This document shows positions 9,603-17,435 of a stretch of 46,647 nucleotides of DNA, piece after piece. Where the stretch lies: positions 1 to 46,647 of the forward strand of contig NZ_JALEGS010000079.1 of assembly GCF_022763345.1 (NCBI RefSeq), given 5' to 3'. Made by a program: the position numbers and the translations under genes. Numbering within the stretch: the first letter of the stretch is position 1; each line of letters begins with the position of its first letter. The notes beneath the pieces were generated by a model. It had not been told where the DNA came from. It saw nothing but the letters and a program-made list of their open reading frames with translations, and searched no databases. The stretch comes from Phaeodactylibacter sp. (GTDB lineage: Bacteria; Bacteroidota; Bacteroidia; Chitinophagales; Saprospiraceae).

Positions 9603-10259
9603 ATGAATAAAACAATTCTATCAGTCCTTATGTTAGCAGGGCTGTTCACAATGACCACAGCAAAAGCACAGGAAATGGATTCACTTAGCTACGCACTGGG
9701 CGTACTTTTAGCGCAAAACCTGCAGAGCCAGGGCTTTGACAACCTGGACGAAACGTCTATGACTACGGCTATTCACGATGTACTGGCGGGCAACGAGCCT
9801 AAGTTTACAGCGGAGGAGGCCAATCAGGTCGTTCAGCAGTACATGATGAAAAAGCAGCAGGCAAAGCACGCCGATGCAATCGAAGCGGGCAAGGCTTTCC
9901 TGGCTGAAAATGCTAAGCGCGAGGAAGTAAAGGTTACAGATAGTGGCTTGCAGTACGAAGTGCTCAAGGAAGGCAACGGCCCTAAGCCTACCGAAACCAG
10001 CAAGGTGAAAGTCCATTACCACGGCACACTTACCGATGGCACTGTGTTTGACAGTTCCGTAGAGCGTGGCGAGCCTACTTCATTTGGGGTAAATCAGGTC
10101 ATCAAAGGCTGGACGGAAGCGCTGCAGCTTATGCCTCAGGGGTCTAAGTGGAAGTTGTATATTCCATCTGACCTGGCTTACGGGCCGCGTGGCGCCGGCG
10201 GAAAGATTGGCCCATACGAAACCCTGATTTTTGAAGTGGAACTGCTGGAAATCCAGTAA
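9603..10259 (+). CDS. Periplasmic FKBP-type peptidyl-prolyl cis-trans isomerase (FkpA/Mip-like)
   Basis: 218 residues. A signal peptide (MNKTILSVLMLAGLFTMTTAKAQ) is followed by an FKBP N-terminal dimerisation domain (about 25-100: SLSYALGVLLAQNLQSQG...ANQVVQQYMMKKQQAK) and a C-terminal FKBP domain (about 110-218). Active-site residues are visible in VKVHYHGTLTDGTVFDSS, FGVNQVIKGWTEALQLM and YIPSDLAYGPRGAGGKIG. It catalyses prolyl isomerisation and acts as a chaperone for exported proteins. Whether it is soluble in the periplasm or membrane attached is not clear; no lipobox cysteine is present. Confidence 0.95.
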   Translation: MNKTILSVLMLAGLFTMTTAKAQEMDSLSYALGVLLAQNLQSQGFDNLDETSMTTAIHDVLAGNEPKFTAEEANQVVQQYMMKKQQAKHADAIEAGKAFLAENAKREEVKVTDSGLQYEVLKEGNGPKPTETSKVKVHYHGTLTDGTVFDSSVERGEPTSFGVNQVIKGWTEALQLMPQGSKWKLYIPSDLAYGPRGAGGKIGPYETLIFEVELLEIQ

Positions 10260-10350
10260 GCCCTTTCAGGATAAGAAAATGTCGACAGGTGCTTTCGGGA
10301 TGACCGGGAGTGCCTGTTGTGTTTTTACAGCATCGCAAAATTGCTTGGAA

Positions 10351-10662
10351 ATGGCATTGCTCCAACCGCTGGTCCACTACAGCCTGCACTTTCTGGCGCC
10401 CGGCCTTCTGGCTTACCTGTTTTTCCGTTCGCAATGGCAGCGGGCCTGGCTGATCATGGTCGCTACTATGCTCGTAGACCTGGACCACCTGCTGGCGGAC
10501 CCTGTCTTTGATCCGGGGCGCTGCAGTATTGGCTTTCATCCCCTGCATTCCTATCCGGCTATTGCTGCCTATGTTCTGCTGCTATTTTGGCCCCAAACGC
10601 GAATGGTGGCAGTTGGGTTATTATTTCACATGTTAACCGATTATCAGGACTGTTTGTGGTAA
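10351..10662 (+). CDS. DUF6122 family integral membrane protein
   Basis: 103 residues from the ATG at 10351 (MALLQPLVHYSLHF). The frame is open upstream, with another ATG at 10279, but the conserved part begins here. It has about three hydrophobic segments and a strikingly polar conserved centre, MLVDLDHLLADPVFDPGRCS followed by IGFHPLHSY, ending in HMLTDYQDC. The Asp/His pairs (DLDH, FHPLH, HMLTD) resemble metal-binding membrane hydrolases of the YdjM/LexA-regulated type, but the activity is not known to me. It sits between the FKBP gene and trmD on the same strand. Confidence 0.75.
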   Translation: MALLQPLVHYSLHFLAPGLLAYLFFRSQWQRAWLIMVATMLVDLDHLLADPVFDPGRCSIGFHPLHSYPAIAAYVLLLFWPQTRMVAVGLLFHMLTDYQDCLW

Positions 10663-10684
10663 GGCGGACTTCAGACTGAATTGC

Positions 10685-10693
10685 TACATTTGC
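10685..10693 (+). promoter_or_regulatory. Putative -7 promoter element for trmD
   Basis: TACATTTGC matches TAnnTTTG and lies 15 bp before the trmD ATG, which would give a very short leader. A TTTG at 10652-10655 is too far away (about 29 bases) for a normal -33 box, so the assignment is tentative. Confidence 0.4.
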
Positions 10694-10707
10694 AGAAAAA
10701 AGGGACC

Positions 10708-11391
10708 ATGCGCATCGACATCATCACCGTATTGCCGGAGCTTTTGGAAAGCCCGCTCAGCCACTCCATCATGCAACGGGCACAGGACAAGGGCCTGCTG
10801 GAGGTTCACTTGCAGAACCTGAGGGAATATGGCATCGGTAAGCACCGGCAGGTAGATGACTACCAATACGGAGGTGGAGCAGGTATGGTGATGATGCTGG
10901 AGCCCCTGGTCAACTGCATTGAGGACCTGCAGTCCGAACGCACCTACGACGAGATCATCTACATGACCCCTGACGGGGAACGCCTGCACCAAGGCCTGTC
11001 CAACCGTCTTTCCCTAAAGGAAAACCTGATGATCATCTGCGGGCATTACAAAGGCATTGACGAGCGGATCCGGGAGCATTTTGTGACGATGGAGATTTCT
11101 ATTGGTGATTTTGTGCTTTCGGGTGGCGAGTTGCCCGCGGCAGTGCTGGTAGATTCGATCGGGCGTCTGCTGCCGGGGGTGTTGAATGATGAAACTTCGG
11201 CTTTGTTTGATTCTTTTCAGGACAATCTGTTAGCGCCACCTGTGTACACGCGCCCGGAGGAGTTCAGGGGCTGGAAAGTACCGGAAATTCTCAAGTCCGG
11301 CAATTTCAAAAAGATTGAAGAGTGGCGGATGGACAAGGCGGTGGAGCGCACCCGTGCCCGTCGCCCGGATTTGCTGGAGGGGGAGGAGTAA
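10708..11391 (+). CDS. trmD: tRNA (guanine-N1)-methyltransferase
   Basis: 227 residues from the ATG at 10708 (MRIDIITVLPELLESPLSHS). It methylates G37 of tRNAs reading CNN and CCN-type codons, using S-adenosylmethionine, and prevents +1 frameshifting. SPOUT/trefoil-knot signatures are visible: DDYQYGGGAGMVMMLEP, LMIICGHYKGIDERI and EISIGDFVLSGGELPA. The C-terminal helical domain is complete. In many bacteria trmD sits with rpsP, rimM and rplS; none of these is next to it here. Two small membrane protein genes follow almost without a gap. Confidence 0.97.
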   Translation: MRIDIITVLPELLESPLSHSIMQRAQDKGLLEVHLQNLREYGIGKHRQVDDYQYGGGAGMVMMLEPLVNCIEDLQSERTYDEIIYMTPDGERLHQGLSNRLSLKENLMIICGHYKGIDERIREHFVTMEISIGDFVLSGGELPAAVLVDSIGRLLPGVLNDETSALFDSFQDNLLAPPVYTRPEEFRGWKVPEILKSGNFKKIEEWRMDKAVERTRARRPDLLEGEE

Positions 11392-11394
11392 GGT

Positions 11395-11802
11395 ATGTCG
11401 TCCCGAGTGAAATACCTGTTTTTATTGCTCTTGCCCTACATAATTATGGTAGTGGTCAATGAAGTTTCCCGTTGCCGGCAGCCTGTTGCTTACGAGTACA
11501 AAGGCGGCGTTACCTATGGCGTTTCCATTCCTGCTATTAACCCCTCTGAAGGCGACCCGGATCGTTGTACCTGGCGTTGCCACGATGAAACTGAATACTG
11601 CCTCCGCCACCATGTTGAGCCTCCACCTCCGGATTGGCTGAAAGAAGTTTACTTGGGCATTATCAGGCTGCTGGCTGGCACCGGGGTTTATGGGCTGTCG
11701 AATGTCTTATTGCTCGGAGTGGTGTGGCCATTTATAATGTTGCTGCTATTAATTGGAGTGGTCCGAATGCGGCGAAGAATCAAATCACTTCGGTATGAGT
11801 AG
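11395..11802 (+). CDS. Small membrane protein, unknown function, downstream of trmD
   Basis: 135 residues starting 3 bases after the trmD stop, so probably cotranscribed with it. There are two hydrophobic helices: YLFLLLLPYIIMVVV near the N-terminus and LLLGVVWPFIMLLLLIGVV near the C-terminus. Between them is an extracytoplasmic segment of about 75 residues with four cysteines (CRQP, CTWRCHDETEYC), which could form disulfides. I recognise no family. The C-terminal tail is basic (RMRRRIKSLRYE), consistent with a cytoplasmic end. Confidence 0.65.
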   Translation: MSSRVKYLFLLLLPYIIMVVVNEVSRCRQPVAYEYKGGVTYGVSIPAINPSEGDPDRCTWRCHDETEYCLRHHVEPPPPDWLKEVYLGIIRLLAGTGVYGLSNVLLLGVVWPFIMLLLLIGVVRMRRRIKSLRYE

Positions 11803-12004
11803 CGGTATGGAATGGATTGTTAGGGCTTATGTGTATTGTACTGATTTTATAATCAATGTGGCTAATGGCACGGGTTTGTCTTATTTTGAGGTGAATGCGT
11901 TGCTTTTTATACTGGTTTGGCCTGTTGTTTCGCTGGGGCTGCTGGGGTATTTGGTTTGGCTTTGTTTTCGGTATTGGCAGCTCGAAAAGGAGATTCACCC
12001 GTAG
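11795..12004 (+). CDS. Very small membrane protein overlapping the preceding gene
   Basis: 69 residues from ATG 11795 (MSSGMEWIVRAYVY). Its start overlaps the end of the previous gene by 8 bases (ATGAGTAG), an arrangement that allows translational coupling. An alternative start is the ATG at 11807. A hydrophobic first part (VRAYVYCTDFIINVANG) and one strong helix (LLFILVWPVVSLGLLGYLVWL) suggest an inner membrane protein. Its design (short lumenal part plus terminal helix with WPVVS/WPFIM motif) resembles that of its neighbour, suggesting a pair. Function unknown. Confidence 0.5.
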   Translation: MSSGMEWIVRAYVYCTDFIINVANGTGLSYFEVNALLFILVWPVVSLGLLGYLVWLCFRYWQLEKEIHP

Positions 12005-12055
12005 AGAGTTGCAGGCTAAGCAAGCTTAACAAAACTAAACTTGCAAGACTACGGA

Positions 12056-13630
12056 TTAACGAAAAATGACAGGGGCAGTGGTAAGTATCGCTCCCTGAGA
12101 GGCATAAACTACAAAAAGGTATTGCCCGGCCGGAATACTGCTGCGTTCTATGCGCAGCTGATTTTCAGACAGAGTTGGCCAGCTTTTCAGGACTTTCCCT
12201 GCCGTAGACAGTAATGCCGCGGTAGCGCCTTTCGGCAAAACCGGAAGGTCGATGGTGACTTGCTGCGTGGCGGGGACAGGGTAGGGGCTGACCTGGTATT
12301 TTTGCCGCTCGTTTTGGGTGGCAGTGCTGATGGGGCTAAGCGCTACGGTAAACTCTGTGCCGGCGCCGGGTTCGATGTCCACTTCGATGGTTTTGGTCAC
12401 GTAACCACTTCGGGTGACCTGCAGGGTGATGCTGCTGGACAAGGTGCCGGAAGCAAAGGCGCCGTCGAAATCTGTGGTTAGTGCGAATCCTGGAATTTCA
12501 GGGGCAGTGATAACGGCATTGACAATGGGTGTTCCCGTCAAACTGTCTATCACTTGCCCGTAGTACCGATTTGCCTGAGTGTTGTTAAACTCCCAAACGT
12601 ACAGCCCGTCCTCCCGGTTGCCGCCCAGGATTTTGCCGGAAGGCAAGTAAGGGCAGGCGGACCAAAGCCCGCTGAAGCCACCGCTCTGGCCGGCGAAGGT
12701 GTCGTAATAGCCAACTTCCACCGGTACTTCCGGGTCTGCAATATCCAGCACGCGCAGCCCCTCGGTGTTGTGGGTGATGAACATGAAGTCGCCCCGGATG
12801 TATGGATTGTGCACCAGGCTTTGAAGGTTAGCCGTGTAAGTAGCAACCTGTACCGGCTCGGTGAGGTCAGAAATGTCGTACATGCGAGCGACCAGCCCAT
12901 CCTGCTCATCACAGAGAAAGAGGTAATTCATATCAAGGGTGGTGGTCATGCTATGCGTGTTCCCCCCGGGATAGGACATACGGTAAAGCAGTACCGGTGC
13001 TGCAGGGTCAGAAATGTCCAGAATGTCCATAGTGCCTTCGTAAAAAGCCGCCGCAAAAAGAATATCACCTCTGACGTGACAGTCGTGGATATAGTATCCC
13101 GGCTGATAAAGCCCCACTTGCTGAGGGTTGGCCGGGTCTGAGACATCAATGAAGTGCACCCCGGAAGTGGTGGTCGTCCCGCAGACAAACACGTAGGGCT
13201 GTTCCTCAAAAATGTCCTTTTGTATGATATGCCCCCGGTTGAACTGAGCATTGTAGGTTGTCGCCAAAGTGGCATCCTGAGGCAGCCCACTCAGGTCAAT
13301 GACCTGCATGCCAGGATGCGGATTGGCACCGCCTTCCGTCACGACATAGGCATGGTCGCCTACGACAGTGATTTCCCGCCAGTTGGAAGGCGGGCCGGGT
13401 ATGAATGCGCGTTCCGTGAGGTCGCCATTGGTGCCGATTTCGACCACAGCGGTGCCGGTCTGCGCGCCCAGTAGAGCATATTCTGTGCCATCAGCCCCCA
13501 CATAGCTCCAGGAGCCTGAAGCCCGCCCGTCACCCGGATTGTACTGGCCGCAAAGGCTGACATTAAGGGCATCTTGCGCGTGGAAAAAGGAAGGGAAAAA
13601 CAGCAGGCAGGCAAAAGTGACAAGTCGCAT
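12056..13630 (-). CDS. Choice-of-anchor B family secreted protein with T9SS sorting domain
   Basis: 524 residues. A signal peptide (MRLVTFACLLFFPSFFHAQ) precedes a beta-propeller-like region made of repeats of the LVIVD type (YVVTEGGANPHPGMQVIDLS, VHFIDVSDPANPQQVG, MDILDISDPAAPVLLYR, LRVLDIADPEVPVEVGYYD), residues about 25-350. A carboxypeptidase-regulatory-like domain follows (YGQVIDSLTGTPIVNAVITA, about 355-430). The end is a T9SS type A sorting domain (SPYPVPATQQVTIDLP to the terminus). These proteins are exported to the cell surface. Substrate or partner is unknown. It stands alone on this strand, 5 bp downstream of the DUF6495 gene, with which it may be cotranscribed. Confidence 0.9.
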   Translation of the reverse strand: MRLVTFACLLFFPSFFHAQDALNVSLCGQYNPGDGRASGSWSYVGADGTEYALLGAQTGTAVVEIGTNGDLTERAFIPGPPSNWREITVVGDHAYVVTEGGANPHPGMQVIDLSGLPQDATLATTYNAQFNRGHIIQKDIFEEQPYVFVCGTTTTSGVHFIDVSDPANPQQVGLYQPGYYIHDCHVRGDILFAAAFYEGTMDILDISDPAAPVLLYRMSYPGGNTHSMTTTLDMNYLFLCDEQDGLVARMYDISDLTEPVQVATYTANLQSLVHNPYIRGDFMFITHNTEGLRVLDIADPEVPVEVGYYDTFAGQSGGFSGLWSACPYLPSGKILGGNREDGLYVWEFNNTQANRYYGQVIDSLTGTPIVNAVITAPEIPGFALTTDFDGAFASGTLSSSITLQVTRSGYVTKTIEVDIEPGAGTEFTVALSPISTATQNERQKYQVSPYPVPATQQVTIDLPVLPKGATAALLSTAGKVLKSWPTLSENQLRIERSSIPAGQYLFVVYASQGAILTTAPVIFR

Positions 13631-13635
13631 AAGGC

Positions 13636-14118
13636 TTAGGCTTTAAGGGATTCTAAGGATTTGAACAGTGCACCATCCCGGGAGATGAGGGCTCCACCTT
13701 CCATGAGGTGAAAGATTTCCATTTTTCGGGATTCGGCGTATTTTTTCTCGGCAGTGTAGAGCTTGAGCTTGGCGCCGGTTAACTTCAGCTGCTCCTGCAT
13801 TTGCTGCGGGCTCTGCTGCTGAGTAAGGTCAACGGACGATTCGCCCTCAATTTTCAGCCCGTTCATTTCCGCCTGTTCCTCCCCGAAGCGGAAGGCTTTA
13901 AGGTCGTGCGGTGTTTTATGTTCCAGGTACTCGACATCCTCCAGTACCTTATCGAAGACCATATCGCTGAAGATTTCGATCAGGCGGTTGGCTTTATCGT
14001 TGTCCTCACCTTTAATTTTTTCCCATTCATCGGCCGTTACCTGATTGGCAGCCAGGAAGTTGATAAACTCCTTTTCCAGTTCCTGCAGCTCTTCATTACG
14101 TAGGCGGCGGTACTTCAT
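13636..14118 (-). CDS. DUF6495 family protein, helical, cytoplasmic
   Basis: 160 residues, start MKYRRLRNEELQELEKEFI. It is rich in charged residues and predicted to be almost wholly helical, with no signal or membrane segment. The N-terminal pattern (R-L-x-x-E-E-L-x-E-L-E-K-E-F-I-x-F-L) and W-E-K-I-K recall the Bacteroidota family DUF6495; function unknown. The gene ends 5 bp before the choice-of-anchor B gene in the same direction. The family assignment rests on memory of the pattern. Confidence 0.7.
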   Translation of the reverse strand: MKYRRLRNEELQELEKEFINFLAANQVTADEWEKIKGEDNDKANRLIEIFSDMVFDKVLEDVEYLEHKTPHDLKAFRFGEEQAEMNGLKIEGESSVDLTQQQSPQQMQEQLKLTGAKLKLYTAEKKYAESRKMEIFHLMEGGALISRDGALFKSLESLKA

Positions 14119-14216
14119 GTCTTCGCTTTTTTTGTAAAGGTAAAAAATGATAACAGGGGCAGCCCTATAGCTAATCGGGATTTTCGTAAACTTGCGGTCA
14201 GAAAAACTGATGCACC

Positions 14217-15059
14217 ATGGATTTTATAATGCCCGATTTCGCCAGCGGAGCCGTTTGGATGAGCCTGCTGACGCTTACCTTTCTGGAAATTGTACTGGGG
14301 ATTGACAATATTATTTTCATCTCTATTGCTTCGGGCAAACTACCCGAAGAGGAGCGCCCCAAAGCCACCAATATTGGCTTGATTCTGGCTATGGTGCTGC
14401 GTATTGTGCTGTTGTTCGGGGTGTCTGTTCTGGTAGCTATGGAGGAACCTTGGTTTGAAATCCATACTTCCTGGATACACGGTGGGTTTTCCGGGCAGAG
14501 CATCATCCTCATCCTAGGCGGGCTGTTCCTGCTGTACAAAAGTACCACCGAGATCCGCCACAAGCTTGAGGAAGAGGACCCCCACGATGAGACGCCTAAA
14601 GGCAAGGCGTCCCTAACGAATGTGATCATTCAGATTACCCTTATCAACATCGTTTTCTCCTTCGATTCCATCCTGACTGCGGTAGGCATGACAAATGGGG
14701 TGACCGGGGCGTTGATTATCATGATCATTGCCGTAGTCGTATCTGTAGTGATTATGATGTTGTTCGCCAATCCGGTAGCCAGCTTCGTCAACAAAAACCC
14801 AACTATACAAATGCTGGGCATGGCCTTCCTGATCCTGATCGGCTTCATGCTGATTGCGGAGGGCGCACATTTGGCGCACCTTTCAATTGCCGGTTCAGAA
14901 GTCGGCACGATACCGAAAGGCTATCTATATTTCTCGATCACCTTTTCTCTTTTTGTCGAGTTCCTCAACATGCGGCTGCGGGCCAACAGGAAGAAAGCAC
15001 CGGTGCAGCTGCATGGTTACACGGAGGATGCCAAACGGGAGGGAATTTTGGAGGATTAG
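14217..15059 (+). CDS. TerC family integral membrane protein (possible metal exporter)
   Basis: 280 residues with about seven hydrophobic helices. Family hallmarks are FLEIVLGIDNIIFISI (acidic residues within the first helix), a second acidic motif INIVFSFDSILTAVGM, and the C-terminal FSLFVEFLNMRLR. TerC proteins are associated with tellurite resistance and with manganese or calcium export that loads or protects exported metalloproteins; the specific ion here is not known. No yybP-ykoY-type manganese riboswitch was seen in the 100 bp upstream. It converges on ilvN with a 4-bp overlap of stop regions. Confidence 0.92.
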   Translation: MDFIMPDFASGAVWMSLLTLTFLEIVLGIDNIIFISIASGKLPEEERPKATNIGLILAMVLRIVLLFGVSVLVAMEEPWFEIHTSWIHGGFSGQSIILILGGLFLLYKSTTEIRHKLEEEDPHDETPKGKASLTNVIIQITLINIVFSFDSILTAVGMTNGVTGALIIMIIAVVVSVVIMMLFANPVASFVNKNPTIQMLGMAFLILIGFMLIAEGAHLAHLSIAGSEVGTIPKGYLYFSITFSLFVEFLNMRLRANRKKAPVQLHGYTEDAKREGILED

Positions 15060-15592
15060 TTAGTTTGTTCTGTTTCCAACTCCTTTAGATACCGGTTCAA
15101 CCGTTCCATAGGCTTCACAATCGCCACCCGGCCGGAGCGGACGAACTCATAAATGCCGATTTTCTCCAGCTCATGGAAGAAAGCAGTGGTCTCGTGCTCA
15201 TGGCCGGTCTTTTCGAGGACGATAAACTCCGGCTCGATCACCAGCACGCGGGCATTGTGCTTGCGGATCAGGTGCTCCACGTTTTCGCTGTTGCTGAACA
15301 CGTGGGTGGGCACCTTGTAGAGGGCGATCTCCTGGTAGACGACCTCCTCAGAGGTGTAGTAAAAGGCCTTAAGTACATCGACTTGCTTTTCGAGCTGGGC
15401 GACGAGCTTCCTGACCATTTCTTCTGTAACCTGGACTACGATGGTAAAACGGTGGATGTCCGGCTGGGAAGACTGGCTGGTGGTAAGGCTCTCGATATTG
15501 ATGTGGCGGCGGCTGAAGACGGAAACCACCCGTGACATCAAGCCACTGTAGTTTTCTGTGAAAACCGTTATGGTGAATTGTTGCTTTTCCAT
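15056..15592 (-). CDS. ilvN: Acetolactate synthase small (regulatory) subunit
   Basis: 178 residues. An N-terminal ACT domain (FTITVFTENYSGLMSRVVSV FSRR region, about 5-80) is followed by the C-terminal ACT_5-type domain (about 90-165). It binds valine and activates and feedback-inhibits the catalytic subunit encoded directly upstream. The gap from ilvB is 48 bp on the same strand. The gene overlaps the convergent terC stop by 4 bases. Confidence 0.95.
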   Translation of the reverse strand: MEKQQFTITVFTENYSGLMSRVVSVFSRRHINIESLTTSQSSQPDIHRFTIVVQVTEEMVRKLVAQLEKQVDVLKAFYYTSEEVVYQEIALYKVPTHVFSNSENVEHLIRKHNARVLVIEPEFIVLEKTGHEHETTAFFHELEKIGIYEFVRSGRVAIVKPMERLNRYLKELETEQTN

Positions 15593-15640
15593 TGTATTCT
15601 GGATAGGCCGGGCTGTAATGGGCCAGGCAGGTTCATGAGA

Positions 15641-17395
15641 TTAGGCTTTGGGCTGCGGTTCCAGTACGATTTCGTCCACGGCAGCTCCGGAAGGTACCAT
15701 GGGGAAGGTATTGGTCTCTTTTTCCACCCGAACATGCAGGAGGTAGGGGCCGTCATGCGCCAGCATTTCCGCTATGGATTCAGAGAGTACTGCAGGGTCT
15801 GAGATGGTTTTGCCCGGTACGCCGAAACCTTCTGCAATTTTCACAAAGTCCGGGTTTTGCAACTCCACGGAAGAGTAGCGGCGGTCGAAGAAAAGCTCCT
15901 GCCACTGCCGCACCATGCCCAGGAAGTTGTTGTCTAGCAGTACTATCTTGACGGCCGTATCCATTTGGGCACAAAGTCCGAGTTCCTGAATGGTCATTTG
16001 GAAGCCGCCATCGCCGATAAAAGCCACGACTTCTCGTTCTGGCTGTGCCAATTTAGCTCCAAATGCGGCAGGCAGGCCATAACCCATGGTCCCAGCCCCT
16101 CCGGAGCTGACCCATTGATTGGTGGACTCGTAGTCGTAGTAGCGCGCAGCGATCATTTGATGCTGTCCCACATCGGTGGCTACCACGGCCTGTCCTTTGG
16201 TTTGGCGGGACACTTCACGTACGACCATGCCCATACGGATTTGCCCGTCTTCGGAAGGGGACATATCGTGCCGGATCACTTTCTCTTCCTCCTCCGCATC
16301 CATCTCCTTAAACCGGGCGATCCATTCGGGGTACTGCTTCTCTTTGATCATAGGGAGCAGTTTCTCCAGTGCCTCTTTTGCGTCGGCAAGTACGGCGACA
16401 TCTGCCGGTACATTCTTATTGATTTCCGAAGGATCGATTTCGATGTGGATGACTTTGGCTTGTTTGGCATATTTTTCCAAATTGCCCGTCACCCGGTCAT
16501 CGAAGCGCATCCCAATTGCAATGAGCACATCGCAGCGGTTTTGCATCACATTTGGCGCATAATTGCCATGCATGCCCAGCATCCCCATATGAAGCGGGTG
16601 GCTGTTGGGGATACTGCTTAGCCCGTGGATGGTGCACGCCAGTGGAATACCCGATTTTTCAACAAACTGCCGGAACGCCTCTTGCGCATGAGCAATCTGA
16701 ATACCGTGGCCTGCCAATATCAGCGGGCACTCAGCGGCATTAATCAGCGCAGCAGCGGCAGTTAATGCCGAGGTGGAAGGTTTGGGCTTGGGCTTGTAAG
16801 AACGGATTGGCCCTTGCTTTTGATAGCGGAAATCGAGCATCTCGATCTGCGCATTTTTGGTAATATCAATGACCACAGGGCCCGGCCGACCGGTATTGGC
16901 AACGTAGAAAGCCTTGGCAAACACTTCCGGGATTTCCTTGGCAGAAGTGATCTGATAATTCCACTTCGTAACCGGCATGGTACAGTTGATCACGTCTGTC
17001 TCCTGAAAGGCATCGCTGCCCAGCAAGTGGTAGTATACCTGCCCGGTAATACAGACCAACGGAACTGAGTCCAGCAGCGCATCTGCCAGCCCGGTAACCA
17101 GGTTGGCAGCACCAGGACCGGAGGTAGCCATGCAGACCCCCGTTTGGCGGGTGACCCGTGCGTAGCCCTCTGCAGCATGAATGGCGCCTTGTTCGTGCCG
17201 GGGCAGGATGTGACGCAACTGCTTTTCGTAGTGGTAAAGCGCATCATATACCGGCATGATAGCCCCGCCGGGATACCCGAAAATAGTGTCTACCTGCTCT
17301 TCAATCAGGCAGCGGAGAATAGCTTCTGCGCCGGACAGGCGTTCTGTCTTTGGTGGCCCTTCGAGGGTTTCAGTGGAGGTCGCTTGCTGTTTCAT
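15641..17395 (-). CDS. ilvB: Acetolactate synthase large (catalytic) subunit
   Basis: 584 residues from ATG 17395 (MKQQATSTETLEGPPKTERLSG). The frame is open for 69 more codons upstream, but these would run into ilvD and are not protein-like. It condenses two pyruvates, or pyruvate and 2-oxobutyrate, using thiamine diphosphate: the first common step for valine, leucine and isoleucine. Motifs: GYPGGAIMPVYDAL, the catalytic glutamate in RHEQGAIHAAEGYAR, FAD-region GMRFDDRVTG, and the ThDP motif GDGGFQMTIQEL...DNNFLGMVRQWQ. It sits between ilvD and ilvN as one operon. The paralogous name ilvI or ilvG is possible. Confidence 0.95.
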   Translation of the reverse strand: MKQQATSTETLEGPPKTERLSGAEAILRCLIEEQVDTIFGYPGGAIMPVYDALYHYEKQLRHILPRHEQGAIHAAEGYARVTRQTGVCMATSGPGAANLVTGLADALLDSVPLVCITGQVYYHLLGSDAFQETDVINCTMPVTKWNYQITSAKEIPEVFAKAFYVANTGRPGPVVIDITKNAQIEMLDFRYQKQGPIRSYKPKPKPSTSALTAAAALINAAECPLILAGHGIQIAHAQEAFRQFVEKSGIPLACTIHGLSSIPNSHPLHMGMLGMHGNYAPNVMQNRCDVLIAIGMRFDDRVTGNLEKYAKQAKVIHIEIDPSEINKNVPADVAVLADAKEALEKLLPMIKEKQYPEWIARFKEMDAEEEEKVIRHDMSPSEDGQIRMGMVVREVSRQTKGQAVVATDVGQHQMIAARYYDYESTNQWVSSGGAGTMGYGLPAAFGAKLAQPEREVVAFIGDGGFQMTIQELGLCAQMDTAVKIVLLDNNFLGMVRQWQELFFDRRYSSVELQNPDFVKIAEGFGVPGKTISDPAVLSESIAEMLAHDGPYLLHVRVEKETNTFPMVPSGAAVDEIVLEPQPKA

Positions 17396-17435
17396 ACATG
17401 GTCGATTTTCATGGTACTGAGAAGTAGCTTGCAGG

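Noticed and set aside
15965..16621. 218-codon + strand frame opposite ilvB
   Set aside because: Lies wholly within the well-supported ilvB gene; His/Asp-rich translation typical of an antisense shadow.
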